Of a DNA stretch of 64,000 nucleotides, positions 62,459 to 64,000 are shown in pieces; the first letter of the stretch is position 1, and the number at the start of each line of letters is the position of its first letter. A model generated the notes under the pieces. It was not told the origin of the DNA, ran no database searches, and worked only from the letters and a program-made list of their open reading frames with translations. The DNA comes from Pseudomonas botevensis (GTDB taxonomy: Bacteria > Pseudomonadota > Gammaproteobacteria > Pseudomonadales > Pseudomonadaceae), in contig NZ_JAHTKI010000015.1 of assembly GCF_019145475.1 (NCBI RefSeq), forward strand, positions 62,001 to 126,000, given 5' to 3'. The position numbers were made by a program, and so were the translations under genes.

Positions 62459-63967
62459 GTGAACCGGCCCACGCCAGTTAAAACCGATAACTTCTTCCTG
62501 CTGATCTTCCGTGCACTGCGCCACCGCCGTGTACCGATTGCATTGCGCATCGCCAGCCATAACGTGATCCTGGTCGCTCTGGCCCTGGTGATCTACGCCT
62601 GCGTGATGGGTTTGCAGTTCAAGCAGGCCATGCACGAGCAGGCCGATGCGCTGGGTGAAAGCCTGACCACGCAGACCGCCACCTCCGCCACCGAACTGCT
62701 GGTGTCCAACGACATCCTCAGCCTCAACGTGCTGCTGAACAACCTGACCAAGAACAAACTGGTGGCCCACGCGGCCATCTACAGCGTGGACAACCGCATC
62801 CTCGCCGAGTCCGGTCAGCGTCCCAAGCACGGTCTGCTGGGCGAAGCCGAAGGCATGTACGAGAGCAAGATCACCTTCCAGGACGTGACCGCCGGGCAAC
62901 TGCGCATCAGCCTGGACATGGATCAGTTCCAGCAGCCGATGACCATCAGCCTGCAAAGCATGGGCATTCTGAGTGCAATCCTGTTGGCGCTCGCCCTGGC
63001 TCTGAGCCTGCGTCTGGGCCGGCATATTTCCACGCCGCTGCTGCAATTGCGGGTGTGGCTGCGCCGGATCGACGAATTCACCCCGGGCATCGAGCGTCAG
63101 GACGAAATCGGCGACCTCGCCCGTCAACTGCACGCCAGCTACGCTCCGGAGCCGGCCGAACCCGAGCCTGAGCCGGAACCCGAGCTCGAAGACGACGAAC
63201 CGGAATTCGAAGTGCGCAACCTGCGCGACCCGAGTTTCGACGAGAGCCGGCCGATGGCCGCGCAAAAGCCGGCGCCACGCCATGTGGTCAGCACCGTCGA
63301 GGACGACGAAGATGACGACGCGTTCGCCGACCTGCGCGACGAATCGCTGAACGAAACCGCGCCACCGGCCGTTCGCCAGCCAACCCCGAACGTGCCGCAA
63401 CACACGGCGGTGCTGGCGGTGCAACTGGGTTCCCAGGAGCAACTGCGACGCCTGCCGCGCGCACGCCTGGAAGAACTGCTGGAGCGCTATCGCGACTGCC
63501 TCGACCAGGCCGCTTCGCTGTATCAGGGCGAAATCGAGACGCTGAACGACGGCAGCACCCTGATGCTGTTCCACAGCGAAGACAGCGGCGACGACTACCT
63601 GACCAACGCCATCTGCTGCGGCGAACTGCTGCGAGCGCTGGGCCATCAGTTGCAGATCGAAGTCGCCGACAGCGGCATCACCCTGCAATTGCAGCTGGGC
63701 CTGACCCTCGGCGACGAACTGTTCGGCCTGAGCCAGATCGACCTGCTGCTGACCGACTCCGCCCAGGACGCACTCGCGCTGTCGCAACACAGCCGCAACC
63801 TGCTGCTGGTGGAGCGCAAGATCAGCGACGACGCGCTGATCCGTCAGCGTGCACGGATCCGCCCGATCGCCAGCCCCGAGGGCGCTTGCTGCGTGGAGCG
63901 GTTGATGGAGCCTTATCCGTCGATGCTGGAGCGGCAACTGGCGCGGATGCATGAGCGCCGGGCCTGA
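62459..63967 (+). CDS. AhpA/YtjB-family membrane protein with degenerate cyclase-like domain
   Basis: 502 residues. A basic N-terminus precedes a first membrane segment (about 36-55). A periplasmic loop (about 56-160, the SMP/YtjB region) runs to a second segment (about 167-190) and a HAMP-like stretch. An acidic, proline-rich linker (about 225-315) leads to a C-terminal domain (about 318-450) resembling a class III nucleotide cyclase. In that domain the first metal aspartate position is glutamine (AVQLGS), although NDGSTLMLF is kept. It is therefore probably inactive and may bind a ligand or partner. The start is GTG at 62459. The position beside serB matches E. coli ytjB. Function unknown. 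Confidence 0.75.
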   Translation: MNRPTPVKTDNFFLLIFRALRHRRVPIALRIASHNVILVALALVIYACVMGLQFKQAMHEQADALGESLTTQTATSATELLVSNDILSLNVLLNNLTKNKLVAHAAIYSVDNRILAESGQRPKHGLLGEAEGMYESKITFQDVTAGQLRISLDMDQFQQPMTISLQSMGILSAILLALALALSLRLGRHISTPLLQLRVWLRRIDEFTPGIERQDEIGDLARQLHASYAPEPAEPEPEPEPELEDDEPEFEVRNLRDPSFDESRPMAAQKPAPRHVVSTVEDDEDDDAFADLRDESLNETAPPAVRQPTPNVPQHTAVLAVQLGSQEQLRRLPRARLEELLERYRDCLDQAASLYQGEIETLNDGSTLMLFHSEDSGDDYLTNAICCGELLRALGHQLQIEVADSGITLQLQLGLTLGDELFGLSQIDLLLTDSAQDALALSQHSRNLLLVERKISDDALIRQRARIRPIASPEGACCVERLMEPYPSMLERQLARMHERRA

Positions 63968-64000
63968 GGCCTGATACGGTTGTAAACGAAGCCCGCAGAT

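Overview
The window is a stretch of Pseudomonas chromosome. Its coding style (about 60% GC), gene content and gene order fit the P. fluorescens group. From memory it follows most of the P. aeruginosa PA4909-PA4961 order: liv transporter, pncB-nadE, azurin, rplI-rpsR-rpsF, rlmB-rnr, purA-hisZ, hflC-hflK-hflX-hfq-miaA-mutL-amiB, orn-rsgA-motBA, psd, serB. No phage, IS element, rRNA or CRISPR array is visible. Almost all of the window is core chromosome.

Layout. 1-5.6 kb: a branched-chain amino-acid-type ABC transporter (livF, livG, livM, livH, livJ), with a textbook sigma-54 promoter in front of livJ. 5.9-9.9 kb: lysine/pipecolate catabolism (amaA, amaB) and a divergent LysR regulator. 10.0-12.1 kb: NAD salvage and synthesis (pncB, nadE). 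12.2-14.7 kb: an orphan Ig-like repeat protein that looks foreign, azurin, a candidate 29-codon gene and a LOG-family hydrolase. 14.7-21.4 kb: a three-gene transglutaminase / ATP-grasp-alpha-E / DUF2126 amidoligase cluster. It is predicted to make or attach peptides but its product is unknown, and it is the best candidate here for an undescribed system. 21.8-31.6 kb: ygiQ, dnaB, the rpsF-rpsR-DUF2232-rplI operon, and rnr-rlmB. 31.7-32.2 kb: two near-identical tRNA-Leu(CAG) genes, each with its own promoter and terminator. 32.3-36.9 kb: a ferric-iron ABC pair without its ATPase, and a chemoreceptor. 37-50 kb: the purA-hisZ-hflC-hflK-hflX-hfq-miaA-mutL-amiB-tsaE-nnrD superoperon on the minus strand, with divergent queG. 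51-64 kb: a TRIC-type channel, orn, rsgA, motBA behind a sigma-28-type promoter, an HDOD protein, rhdA, psd, a FimW-like PilZ protein, serB, and an AhpA/YtjB-family membrane protein with a degenerate cyclase-like tail.

Between genes there are many REP/REPIN palindromes, one of them inside the amaB-amaA unit, and two copies of a longer palindromic repeat. Starts were set from Shine-Dalgarno spacing and family length. Several are non-ATG: hflX and serB on TTG; tsaE, the chemoreceptor, the DUF2126 gene and the YtjB-like gene on GTG.
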